From contig CP098402.1 in assembly GCA_025916675.1 (NCBI GenBank), positions 3,553,592 to 3,617,591 on the forward strand: 64,000 nucleotides of DNA, given 5' to 3'. Under the pieces are notes generated by a model. The model was not told the origin of the DNA. It saw only the letters and a list, made by a program, of their open reading frames with translations, and did no database searches. Positions 45,988 through 54,294 of this stretch are shown in pieces. Positions within the stretch are counted from its first letter, which is position 1. Every line of letters begins with the position of its first letter. A program made the translations under genes and the position numbers. Source of the DNA: Phycisphaera sp. (GTDB lineage: Bacteria > Planctomycetota > Phycisphaerae > Phycisphaerales > UBA1924).

Positions 45988-48195
45988 ATGCTTGCCGAAG
46001 TTCGACGTCCAGCCGCCGCGTTCGTGCTCGTGCTTGTTGCCGTGACGGTCTTATGTTTGGGTCGCGGACGCGTGATGGCCCAGACTCCAGAAAGCGGGCT
46101 GCTCTGTGAGTCCGATCAGCACATCGCGGTACAGAGCTTTATGGACTCTGAGCCCGAGCGGATCAGGGTGTCTGAAACTTGGCTGTTTGTGGAACAGTCC
46201 ATGCCGCGGCCCCCATACCCCGCCGAGTACGGCGTAGCCATCTATGACCTCTCCGACCCGCTGAACCCGCAACGTCGTTCAAAGTGGTTGTTTCCCGACA
46301 ATCGCGAAGAGCTTATTGCTCTGCACGTCTCAGGCGAAGTTGCGTACTTGCTCATGGAGCCGGCATTTGGCAATTCAACGATCCTGGTCGTCTTGGATTT
46401 GTCTCCCCCGGATCGGGCGCGTTTGGTCAGTCGCACAGAGCTCCCCACGCCACACAGTCATCTCACGCATAGTTCGATCGCAGGGTTGGTGAACGGCCAC
46501 TTGATCGTTCAAAACAGCCGCATCGAAGTTGGAATCGTGGACGTGCGTGATCCCAGCCAGCCCGTCCAACGCGAATCATGGGATGGACGGATCTATCTCA
46601 GCGCGCTCGTTGGTGACGTCGCCTATGCGGTCGACTTTCGCACCATCACGGCACTGGACGTCAGCGACCCGCTGAATCCGGTCGAGATCGGCAGCATCGA
46701 AGCGCCCCGCCAGTTAGCGTATGGCCAGGCTGCCGTCTCGCCCGATGGCACGGTCGGCTACTTCCCCGGGCTCGAGTGGGCCGTCGGCAACGGGCACATG
46801 CTGGTGCTCGACATTGCCGATCCCAGTTTGATGCGTGTTGTCGACCGCATTAATACCGGGCGGACGCCCATCTTCATGCGCACGCAGGATCGCTTGGTGC
46901 TCTATGCGCCGCGCGGACCGGACGAGCCCCGCGTCTATCGCTGGGTGGCGTACGACACGTCGGATCCGCTCCGGCCAGAGAAGATCGGCGTGAAGTTTGT
47001 TGGTTTTCGAAGCGACAAGGGTTTCAACACCCACCCCATCGAAGGTACCCCGTATCTGTTGCATTACTCCTCTTCTGGGATGAGCATCCTGGATACCTCG
47101 GTCTGGCCTGGCGACCCTATCGCCCAAGAGTTGACCGACATTCCGTTGGCCGGGCCAGTGCGCGGCATGGCCAAGCAAACCGCGCGCCTGTTCGTTTCCG
47201 CAGAGCCCGACCAGTTGCTCGCGATCGATGCCCGTGAGGTTGCCCGGCCGGTGGTGACCGCCAGCCTTTCAGCGCGTGCCGGCGGCCTCGTCGCCGAGCC
47301 CGGGCGCCTTGTGTTGGCTAGCGAGGACGGCGTCACGGTGTTCGATACGAGCCACCCGGGGTTCCCGGTGCGTCGCGGGACGATCCCGCTGCCTCCGGGG
47401 GCCACCGCCGTCGAGAGCTTTGATCTTGAAGGCACGCTCGTGGTCGCGGCGCTCCGCGAGGCGGGCCTGTGGACCATCGATATCTCCGATCCCGATCGCC
47501 CGGTGACACGCTCGAGGATCCTGACCGACTCGGACGGGCTCGGCCCGATTGCCGTCGCACTCATCGAAGATCAGGCGTACGTTTCAACCCGTACCTTCGA
47601 TGGACGCCACTACACACTGGGAGGTTGGCTCGTCAATCTCAGCGAGCCCGATTCTCCAGTCGTGAATTCGGTGCCAGGGGTCGGCGGAACATACCACTTC
47701 CACAGGGTCGGGACGAGGTGGTTGTGGAACGGTGGGGTGTATCTCGACGTCTCCGATCCTCGCAATCCCCAGATCATCGGTGTTGCGACGCACCGCCTGG
47801 GAGACCATCGCGCCGTGCCGGACTATGCGTACTTGCACGTGTTGGGCTTCAACCAGATTGTGACATTCGACACGCGGTCGCCGTCTTATGTACAACGCAA
47901 GGAGACGTTTTGGCAGGAGGAGCTTGAAATCGGAGAAGACGCGGTGGGTGTACGTGTCGGTCGCCATCTGTACGCTGCGGGTGATGGTGGACGTTTGTAC
48001 CGCATCAACCTCAGCGATTGCCCGTCCTGTCCCGCGGACATGGACGCCGATGGCGTGCTCACGGTGTTCGACTGGCTGGCGTTCCAGACAGCTTTTGAGC
48101 GCGGGCTGCCTGCGGCCGACTTCGACGGGAATGGAAGGCACACGCTCACGGATTATCTCGCGTTTCTGGACGCCTTCAACGCGGGTTGCCCGTAG
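45988..48195 (+). CDS. Secreted beta-propeller (LVIVD-like) protein with dockerin-like tail
   Basis: 735 residues. An N-terminal signal (AAAFVLVLVAVTVLCLGRGR) leads into repeated blades marked by D(V/I)SDP motifs: AIYDLSDPLNPQ, GIVDVRDPSQPV, ALDVSDPLNPVE, WTIDISDPDRPV, YLDVSDPRNPQI. These resemble LVIVD/propeller repeats. The C-terminus has two dockerin-like units, the last ending YLAFLDAFNAGCP. AGAGGAG precedes the ATG. The gene is visibly less GC-rich than its neighbours and sits between proS and the proS fragment, which suggests insertion. Confidence 0.8.
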   Translation: MLAEVRRPAAAFVLVLVAVTVLCLGRGRVMAQTPESGLLCESDQHIAVQSFMDSEPERIRVSETWLFVEQSMPRPPYPAEYGVAIYDLSDPLNPQRRSKWLFPDNREELIALHVSGEVAYLLMEPAFGNSTILVVLDLSPPDRARLVSRTELPTPHSHLTHSSIAGLVNGHLIVQNSRIEVGIVDVRDPSQPVQRESWDGRIYLSALVGDVAYAVDFRTITALDVSDPLNPVEIGSIEAPRQLAYGQAAVSPDGTVGYFPGLEWAVGNGHMLVLDIADPSLMRVVDRINTGRTPIFMRTQDRLVLYAPRGPDEPRVYRWVAYDTSDPLRPEKIGVKFVGFRSDKGFNTHPIEGTPYLLHYSSSGMSILDTSVWPGDPIAQELTDIPLAGPVRGMAKQTARLFVSAEPDQLLAIDAREVARPVVTASLSARAGGLVAEPGRLVLASEDGVTVFDTSHPGFPVRRGTIPLPPGATAVESFDLEGTLVVAALREAGLWTIDISDPDRPVTRSRILTDSDGLGPIAVALIEDQAYVSTRTFDGRHYTLGGWLVNLSEPDSPVVNSVPGVGGTYHFHRVGTRWLWNGGVYLDVSDPRNPQIIGVATHRLGDHRAVPDYAYLHVLGFNQIVTFDTRSPSYVQRKETFWQEELEIGEDAVGVRVGRHLYAAGDGGRLYRINLSDCPSCPADMDADGVLTVFDWLAFQTAFERGLPAADFDGNGRHTLTDYLAFLDAFNAGCP

Positions 48196-48352
48196 CGACC
48201 CCGCTCGGTCGGGCCTGCTTCCACCGCAGGTCCCGGAAACATGATCAGGCATCCCCGATACTCCATTCGGCGGCCGATGTACGGACCCTGCGAACCCGTC
48301 GCGAAGCGTTGCGCAGGCCCCAGATCGCGTTGCGCCCACCGCGTATCTCGTT

Positions 48353-48708
48353 AACAGATCGTCGCCGTACGCCTCGTCGCGGCCGGTCTGCTTCAGGAGG
48401 CTCACCGGCTCCATGGCCGGGAAGAGCATCTCCATCGCCCCGATCCGCTCGTGCTCCTGCCGCACGATCTCCTGGATCTTGCGGAGCGAGCGCCAGGCCA
48501 GCGGCAGGTAGTCGTACACCCCCGCGGCCAGCTGCCGGATGAACCCCGCCCGGACCAGATAGATATGGCTGGGCGTCGTCGCGTCGGCCGGGGCCTCCCT
48601 CGTCGTGGGGATGAGGGTGCGGGTCCACAGGTGGATGTCGCCGCGGCGGGCGGTCTGGAGGGCGAATCCGGCCTCGCCGGTGGGGGTGGTCTGGGTGCTG
48701 GTGGTCAT
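48353..48708 (-). pseudogene. Partial mosaic copy of proS
   Basis: Encodes a start MTTSTQTTPTGEAG that differs from ProS, then about 100 residues that match ProS from LQTARRGD(V/I)HLW to EAYGDD with one substitution, after which the frame leaves homology. Most of the block is base-for-base identical to 45466-45765, but a 10-nt patch at the VSLL codons has six differences, all synonymous. Sequence upstream of the start is also similar (GGCAGGGTA shared). It is too short to be a synthetase and is most likely the remnant of a second proS. Confidence 0.88.
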
Positions 48709-48778
48709 GGGATGGCAGGGTAGGTAGACGGGGTCGCCGCGCGCCGTGCGCCGCCTGGCGAGGTGTACCCTCTGAGCT

Positions 48779-49057
48779 ATGGATGGCACCTCGATCGGCG
48801 TTGGTTTGGCACTGGGCTCGGGTCTGGGTGTGGTGATGGGCTCGATGGCCGGGGCGCTCACCGGTGATGTGGGGTTGTGGGTGGCCATGGGTGTGCCGCT
48901 TGGCGCGGGGCTGGGTTTGGCCGGGGCGATGATCTGGTGGACCATGAACCAGCCCACGCCGCCGAACACCTGCCCGCATTGCGGCTACGACACCACGGGC
49001 CTGCCCAAGGGCAAGGGCGGGGCGGTGTGCCCCGAGTGCGGTGGCGAGTCGTCTTGA
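48779..49057 (+). CDS. Small membrane protein with zinc ribbon
   Basis: 92 residues. Gly-rich N-terminal hydrophobic segments (GVGLALGSGLGVVMGSMAG, WVAMGVPLGAGLGLAGAMIW) are followed by a ribbon of CPHCGYDTTGLPKGKGGAVC and PECG. Function is unknown. It is the third protein of this ribbon type in the window. Sequence between it and the proS fragment holds no other gene. Confidence 0.65.
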   Translation: MDGTSIGVGLALGSGLGVVMGSMAGALTGDVGLWVAMGVPLGAGLGLAGAMIWWTMNQPTPPNTCPHCGYDTTGLPKGKGGAVCPECGGESS

Positions 49058-49086
49058 GTCGTGCGCATCGCGGCCTACGGGCCGCG

Positions 49087-49170
49087 GGCCCGCCAAGGGA
49101 GCGCAGCGACCGCCCAAGAACAACCGAAAGAAACGAGCCCCGGCGCGGCTGTCTTCGGCCCCGCCGGGGC
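49087..49170 (+). repeat. Structured intergenic element, copy 1
   Basis: Begins with GGCCCGCCAAGGGAGCGCAG, then GCGACCGCCCAAGAACAA, and ends in a hairpin at 49137-49170: 9-bp stem GCCCCGGCG/CGCCGGGGC, a C-C mismatch, 5-bp inner stem GGCTG/CGGCC and a TCTT loop. It lies between two convergent genes. Copies at 57544-57630 and 63797-63885 share the plan with compensating base changes. Confidence 0.8.
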
Positions 49171-49208
49171 GGTGGGGCGGTGGCGGTCCATGGGTGTTGG
49201 GTGTGGTC

Positions 49209-50621
49209 TTACGGGCAGCCAGCATCAAACGCGTTCTGGAACGCCAGAAAATCGAAGATGGTCAGTGCGCCGTCCCCGTCGAAGTCGGCCCGGCACGCAT
49301 GCGAGTAGCGGATCAGCGCGTCGCCACCGGCCGAGCCGTCGCGGTCGCCGTCGATAGATCGGCCCGTGGCGACGGCCACGACGCTGTCGCGGATGGTGAC
49401 GGTGTAGGTGTCGCCGTCCAGCGGCGTGCCCAGGCCGATGAGCAGGAACTGGCTGCCCGAGCCCGACGCGTCGAACCCCACGGGGTTTCCATCGCCGTCG
49501 GTGATCGCCACGTCGCTGTCCACGAAGCGCACCGGCTCGCTGAAGATCACCCGCAGCGACGTGATGGCCGGGCCGCAGATGGGCGAGCCCGCCGGTGTGC
49601 TCGGGTCGGCCGCCAGCACGACGGGCCCGGGCTCCATGCCGCTCTCGCGGATGAGCCACACGCCGTTCTGGTCGGCGACGTACATGCTCGCGCCGTCGTC
49701 GCTGATGGACAGGGCGTCGATGTTCGTGAACTCGGTGGCCCAGGTGGTGTGGGTACCAAGCTCGTCAACCGTCTGGATCTCGTCGGTGAGCGTCTCGGTG
49801 ACGTAGATGATGCCGCCGAACACGCCGGCGGCGGCCATGTCCAGGTCCCCGTAGCGTTTCTCGTTCCATGGCACGGGCCCGAAGATGGCGCGGTAGTCAC
49901 CGCCGCCCGCCAGGTCGCGCAGCTCGTAGATGGCGCTGACGAGGTCGTTGTCCTCGGTGTCGGCCAGCAGCACACCCCCGCCGTAGCGGCCGGTAGCGTC
50001 GCGGCGCACGCCCTGCACGTCCAGGTCGATGCGCCCGGCGGGCAGCGAACTGGAATCGAGCAGTTGCATCGAGAAGTCCGGCCGCATGAACGACAACTCG
50101 GTGCCGCCGTCGCCATCGGTGTCGAGCAGCACGGCGCCATCCCCCAGCCCCGGCTGGCCGCGCACGAACTCGAAGTCGTAGACGACCAGGTCCGTCCGCC
50201 TCCAGGCCTCGACCAGCGGGCCCCCGGGCTCGAGGGTGAAGTACGCCGTCTCGCCCTCGCCCGTGCCCCCGCGGACGCGCAGGCTGCAGTGCAGCCGGCC
50301 GTCGACGGCACCGTCGGTATCGAGCCTGACACGCATGGCCCGGATCTGGTCCGATGGTTCGGCGATGGCCCCGAGCGCCTGAATGGTGCCGCTGGGCTCG
50401 ATGAGCCGCAGCGTGAGCACGCCCTCGTCGGCGACCGCCGTGGCCACGCCGATGCCGAAGCCGCCCGGATCGTCGATCGCGCTTAGCTGCGGCAGGGCGT
50501 CATCGAGCAGCGGTGCGATGCGGCGGACGGTGAAGCCCGGTGGCACCTGGGGCTGGGCGAACGCGGGCAGGGCGACCAGTAGGACACCCGCCGTGGAGGC
50601 GGCGATGATGGGGACACGCAT
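49209..50621 (-). CDS. Secreted protein with dockerin-like tail
   Basis: 470 residues with signal peptide VPIIAASTAGVLLVALPAFA. The body is beta-rich with propeller-like segments (AIYELRDLAGGGDYRAIFGP, ALSISDDGASMYVADQNGVW) and an Ig-like stretch (SLRVIFSEPVRFVDSDVAIT). One dockerin-like unit closes the protein (CRADFDGDGALT, then IFDFLAFQNAFDAGCP). No enzyme motif is seen. It converges with the small zinc-ribbon gene across copy 1 of the intergenic element. Confidence 0.75.
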   Translation of the reverse strand: MRVPIIAASTAGVLLVALPAFAQPQVPPGFTVRRIAPLLDDALPQLSAIDDPGGFGIGVATAVADEGVLTLRLIEPSGTIQALGAIAEPSDQIRAMRVRLDTDGAVDGRLHCSLRVRGGTGEGETAYFTLEPGGPLVEAWRRTDLVVYDFEFVRGQPGLGDGAVLLDTDGDGGTELSFMRPDFSMQLLDSSSLPAGRIDLDVQGVRRDATGRYGGGVLLADTEDNDLVSAIYELRDLAGGGDYRAIFGPVPWNEKRYGDLDMAAAGVFGGIIYVTETLTDEIQTVDELGTHTTWATEFTNIDALSISDDGASMYVADQNGVWLIRESGMEPGPVVLAADPSTPAGSPICGPAITSLRVIFSEPVRFVDSDVAITDGDGNPVGFDASGSGSQFLLIGLGTPLDGDTYTVTIRDSVVAVATGRSIDGDRDGSAGGDALIRYSHACRADFDGDGALTIFDFLAFQNAFDAGCP

Positions 50622-50662
50622 GGCACTCTCCTTCTATCGCTCCTTAGCGTCAATGGTGCTCG

Positions 50663-50950
50663 CTACTCACACCCCGCATCAAACTCATTCTGGAACGCGA
50701 GGAAGTCGAAGATGGTGGGCTTGCCGGCGAATTTCTCGATCGGGTTCAACGCTCCCACGCTCACGGCCAGCGGGTGGGCGTTGATGACTGGGTCGACGAA
50801 GCTCGTGCCCGACCTGGGCATGCCCGCAACGAACACGGGCACGGCGATGTCGCACGCTCCGAACGCCGCCTCGGTCTGGTTCGAAGCCCGGGCGTTGCCC
50901 CGGCCGGCTTCCCATCGGCCATCATTGCGAGTCTGGGCGATGGGCCGGTC
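50663..50950 (-). pseudogene. Sulfotransferase remnant with dockerin-like tail
   Basis: An open frame without a start codon reads PVFVAGMPRSGTSFVDPVIN then AHPLAVSVGALN and, 12 codons on, TIFDFLAFQNEFDAGCE before a TAG stop. The first part is the PAPS-binding loop of a TPR-sulfotransferase (compare VFIVGMPRSGSTLTERIIHA in the intact gene at 25483-26964). The last part is the tail of this window's secreted proteins, without the first calcium loop. It is a decayed and rearranged gene; the 386-bp stretch between its neighbours holds nothing else. Confidence 0.75.
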
Positions 50951-51007
50951 GCGAGTCTTCGGTGCGCGAGCTGGCGGAATGGAGGGTGTCCGTTGCGCGC
51001 CGGCCGG

Positions 51008-53497
51008 TCAGCGTGCGTCGCCGGCCAGCATCCGTTCTTGTCGCCGTTCGGCGAGCGTTTCCAGCACCAGCCCCTTGTTGCGAGCCGCGAGCTCATCGCC
51101 GCCGGCCCGCGCGGCATCGATGCCAAGGCGCAGCACCTCGAGGCACAGCCGGTGGTCGGTGCCCACGAGCTGCTCGGCGTCGTGGAAGAGGTCTTCCAGC
51201 TGGTGCATCGCGTCGAGTGGGCGATCGGGCGCGACCGAGGCCATCGTCCGGAGTGCTTTGGCGATGATGAGGTCGGGGTGGTCCGGCCCCAGGCGGCTCG
51301 AGCGGATGCGATGGCAGGCCTCGGCGTGTGCGGCCGCGGTGTCGGCATGGCCAGCAGCCAGTCCGAGGCGGGCAGCCACCTCGTGGGCGTCGGCGATATC
51401 GATATGGTCCTCGGGGAGTAATTCACGCAAAATGGTGGACCCGGCGTCCAGGTGCTCGCGTGCGGCTTCCAGTTGATCGACCGCGATGAGCGTCCGCGCG
51501 AGCACCATGCGCACGTGGCCCTCGGCGTACGCCTGCTCGCTCGCACCCTCGACTGTTACCAGGGCGCCCTGAGCCAGTGTCTCGGCGCGTGGCGCGTCGT
51601 CCATGGCCAGAGCAACCAACGCGTGCCAGGCCATGGCACGCGCGCGATAAGCCTCGCCGTAGTGTGTCGCGAGCAAATCGCCGGCTCGCTCGAGCGACGC
51701 TTCGGCCTGTGGCAACCGATCCCATGCCAGTTGCGCCCGCCCGAGCTTGAGGTGCTGCCAGCCGGCTTCGGCGGAATCGGCACGGCCGGCGGCGGCCTGG
51801 AGTTGCATGATCTCCTCGAACGCGCCGGCGGCCTCCTCGGCCTGGCCATCAACCAGCAGCGTCAGGTAGGCGATTTCTTCGGCGGCAGCAATCGATTTGG
51901 GATCGCTCGGCCCAAGGTGCTCCCGCCAGGTGCGCAGAGCGGCCTGGATATTCCGCCGCGCGGGCCCGAACATCGAGTGCCGGCGGTACACGAAGCCTAG
52001 CGAGTATCGCACCTCGGCTTCGACCAAGGGTGCATCGGCCAGGTCGCGGTGGATCCGGCGCGAGGCGTACTCCAGCGCGTCGAAGAAGCTCGCGTCCGGG
52101 CCCAGTTCCTCCGGGTCGACGCCGAAAATAGCGTTCTGGAGGAACGTGCTCATCCGTCCGGCTCGCAGCGCTTCGGCCTCGGCCTCGGTGGTGGCCAGCT
52201 TGGCGGCCTGGGTCGCCTCGCGTTCTCGTTCGGCCAACGCGTGCGCGTTGAACATGCTCAGAACCAGCAGGCTCAGCGCCGCGGTGGCGACGAGGACGGC
52301 GATGGATCCGGCAATGACGATGGGCCGATGGCGGCGAGCGAACAGCCTGGCCCGCCGGAGCACGCAGTCGTCCCGCGCCTCGACCGGTTCGGAATTCAAC
52401 CACCGCCTCAGGTCGGCACCGAACTGGTCCATCGAGGCGTAGCGGTGCTCGCGATCGGGGGCCATCGCTCGCGCGAGTACCGCGCTCAGGTCGCCATCGA
52501 TAGCGGGCTGGACCTCCTGCGCCTCGGGTGTTGGTGCGACCAGGGCCGACAGCATCGCGTCGCGCACGGCCTGCTGGGCGTCCACGCAGGTGGCCGGGTC
52601 GGCCAGGCGAGAGTGCGAGACGTTCCGCGGCGTGCTCCCGGTCAGCAGCTCGAAGCCAACGGCACCGAGCGCGAAGATGTCGGCCCGGGTATCGAGATCT
52701 CGCATGTGGCCGGTGAGCTGTTCGGGCGGCATGTACACCAGCGTGCCCACGACGCTGCCGCCTTCGGCCAGGCGTGCTTCTACGCCGTGGTCGATGGCCT
52801 TGGCCACGCCGAAGTCGAGTACACGCGGCGAGCCGTTCTCGTCGACCAGGATGTTGGCGGGCTTGAGGTCGAGGTGGACGACGCCGCGCTGGTGGGCGTG
52901 CTGCATCGCGTCGCACAGATTGGCCAGCAGTTCCACGCGATCGCGGACCGACAAGCCATTCGCCTCGGCGTACGCCTTCAGCGGGGAACCTTCGACCAGT
53001 TCCATCGCGATGAACGGCCGGTCCATCCGCGTGCCGGCCTCGTCGACGACCTCGGCCCTCCCGGCCTCGAAGATCTGCGCGATGCCCGGGTGACGCAAGC
53101 GGCCGAGCAGCTCGGCCTCGTGCTCCAGGCGATCGGCCGACGCCCGGTCGAACAGCTCGGGCTTGATGAGCTTGATGGCGACCTCACGCTTGGGTGTCTG
53201 CTGCATGGCGCGCAGCACGACGCCCATGCCGCCTCGCCCCATCTCGGCGGCCACGTCGTACCGCCCGACGCGACGGATGGGCTCGGCTTGCGTCGCGAAC
53301 GGCGAGGCGGCCGTGCCATTGGTCGGCTCGAGGAACCCCTGCCCCACGGTGTCGTGTTCGAGCAGTTTTTCGACCGATCGTCGCAGCTCGGCATCGTCGC
53401 CGCAGCGCTTGTCAAGAAAGGCCGAACGCTCGGCGGGTGCGATGTCGCACGCCTCCTGGAACAGGTCGGTCACACGCTCGTACCGCTCCGCGTCCAT
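51008..53497 (-). CDS. Transmembrane Ser/Thr kinase with TPR repeats
   Basis: 829 residues. The kinase domain (about 78-345) has a Gly-rich loop GRGGMGVV, Lys109 (VAIKLI), the catalytic loop VVHLDLKPANILVD (HLD instead of the usual HRD), DFGVAKA and VYMPPEQL. A membrane helix follows (IVIAGSIAVLVATAALSLLV, about 391-410), and then TPR-type helices up to the end, probably outside the membrane. Planctomycetes often pair such kinases with the ECF sigma next door. The start at 53497 overlaps the sigma stop by one base (TGATG). Confidence 0.92.
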   Translation of the reverse strand: MDAERYERVTDLFQEACDIAPAERSAFLDKRCGDDAELRRSVEKLLEHDTVGQGFLEPTNGTAASPFATQAEPIRRVGRYDVAAEMGRGGMGVVLRAMQQTPKREVAIKLIKPELFDRASADRLEHEAELLGRLRHPGIAQIFEAGRAEVVDEAGTRMDRPFIAMELVEGSPLKAYAEANGLSVRDRVELLANLCDAMQHAHQRGVVHLDLKPANILVDENGSPRVLDFGVAKAIDHGVEARLAEGGSVVGTLVYMPPEQLTGHMRDLDTRADIFALGAVGFELLTGSTPRNVSHSRLADPATCVDAQQAVRDAMLSALVAPTPEAQEVQPAIDGDLSAVLARAMAPDREHRYASMDQFGADLRRWLNSEPVEARDDCVLRRARLFARRHRPIVIAGSIAVLVATAALSLLVLSMFNAHALAEREREATQAAKLATTEAEAEALRAGRMSTFLQNAIFGVDPEELGPDASFFDALEYASRRIHRDLADAPLVEAEVRYSLGFVYRRHSMFGPARRNIQAALRTWREHLGPSDPKSIAAAEEIAYLTLLVDGQAEEAAGAFEEIMQLQAAAGRADSAEAGWQHLKLGRAQLAWDRLPQAEASLERAGDLLATHYGEAYRARAMAWHALVALAMDDAPRAETLAQGALVTVEGASEQAYAEGHVRMVLARTLIAVDQLEAAREHLDAGSTILRELLPEDHIDIADAHEVAARLGLAAGHADTAAAHAEACHRIRSSRLGPDHPDLIIAKALRTMASVAPDRPLDAMHQLEDLFHDAEQLVGTDHRLCLEVLRLGIDAARAGGDELAARNKGLVLETLAERRQERMLAGDAR

Positions 53498-54063
53498 CAC
53501 GGCTTGTCCCCGTCGCCGAGCAGGCGATCGCGTAGCCACGCTCGTGCGGTGCGCCAGTCCAGCTCGATGGTGCGCGGCGAGACACCAAGGACGACGGCGA
53601 CCTCCTCAACCGTCAGCCCGGCAAAGAACCGCATCTCGACCACCTGTGCCTGCCGCTGATGCAGGCTGGCGAGTTCGGTGAGCGCCGTGTCGAGTTCGAG
53701 CGTGTCGACCCGGTCGGCCGCACCGGGCAGGTCGAGCCCGGTCAGGGTCACCCGCTGCCAGTCGCCGCCGCGTTTCTGGGCCAGGCGATGGCGCGCGTGC
53801 TCGACGGCGGCCTGCCGCATCGCGCTGGCGGCGGCGCCAAAAAAGTGGTGACGCCCCTCGAAGCGAGGGTCGTCCGAACCGAACAGCTTGTCGTACGCGT
53901 CGTGGACCAGCGCGGTCGCGTTCAGCGAGTGGGCCGACGAACCCCTGAGCTGCCGGCCGGCCATCGCCCTCAGGCGGTCGTACACGCTCTCGACCAGGGC
54001 GTCGCGTGCCTGGCGGTCTCCGGCGCTGACCCGTTCGAGGAGTTGTGTGAGGTCTTCATCCAT
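53497..54063 (-). CDS. ECF-type RNA polymerase sigma factor
   Basis: 188 residues. Region 2: DALVESVYDRLRAMAGRQL and NATALVHDAYDKLFG; region 4 is a helix-turn-helix (LTVEEVAVVLGVSPRTIELD). This belongs to the planctomycete ECF group that is coded together with Ser/Thr kinases rather than with a classical anti-sigma. Kinase signalling probably controls its activity; that link is inference from gene order and overlap. Confidence 0.9.
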   Translation of the reverse strand: MDEDLTQLLERVSAGDRQARDALVESVYDRLRAMAGRQLRGSSAHSLNATALVHDAYDKLFGSDDPRFEGRHHFFGAAASAMRQAAVEHARHRLAQKRGGDWQRVTLTGLDLPGAADRVDTLELDTALTELASLHQRQAQVVEMRFFAGLTVEEVAVVLGVSPRTIELDWRTARAWLRDRLLGDGDKP

Positions 54064-54294
54064 GGCTCGGCCAGCGGACGCGAAGAAATCTGATCACGTC
54101 CTTGCGCCTCCCGTGCCCGCTTTCCATATCTCGGTACGGCCCACCACCGATTCGCTCGCGAGTGGGGGTGGGCCACGCGATTCAGCACGCGGAATGCTAG
54201 GTTGGCGCACGGGTGCGTCACGGCCGCGTGAGACCACTGTTTGACAGCAGGGCCAGCACACCAGGCCCGAATTCTCGCAAAGAGAGGATACACC
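54064..54294 (+). other. Divergent intergenic region
   Basis: 231 bp between the sigma gene and a divergent secreted-protein gene. TTGACA occurs at 54241-54246 but without a proper -10 box. AGAGAGG near 54283 is the ribosome site of the next gene. I see no gene or strong hairpin. Confidence 0.35.

Noticed and set aside
47584..48969. 461-codon minus-strand frame through the proS fragment
   Set aside because: Only about 115 codons match ProS; the rest is antisense to the propeller gene, so it is treated as a pseudogene, not a protein.
54241..54246. TTGACA as a promoter -35 box
   Set aside because: No -10-like hexamer lies at 15-19 bp downstream.
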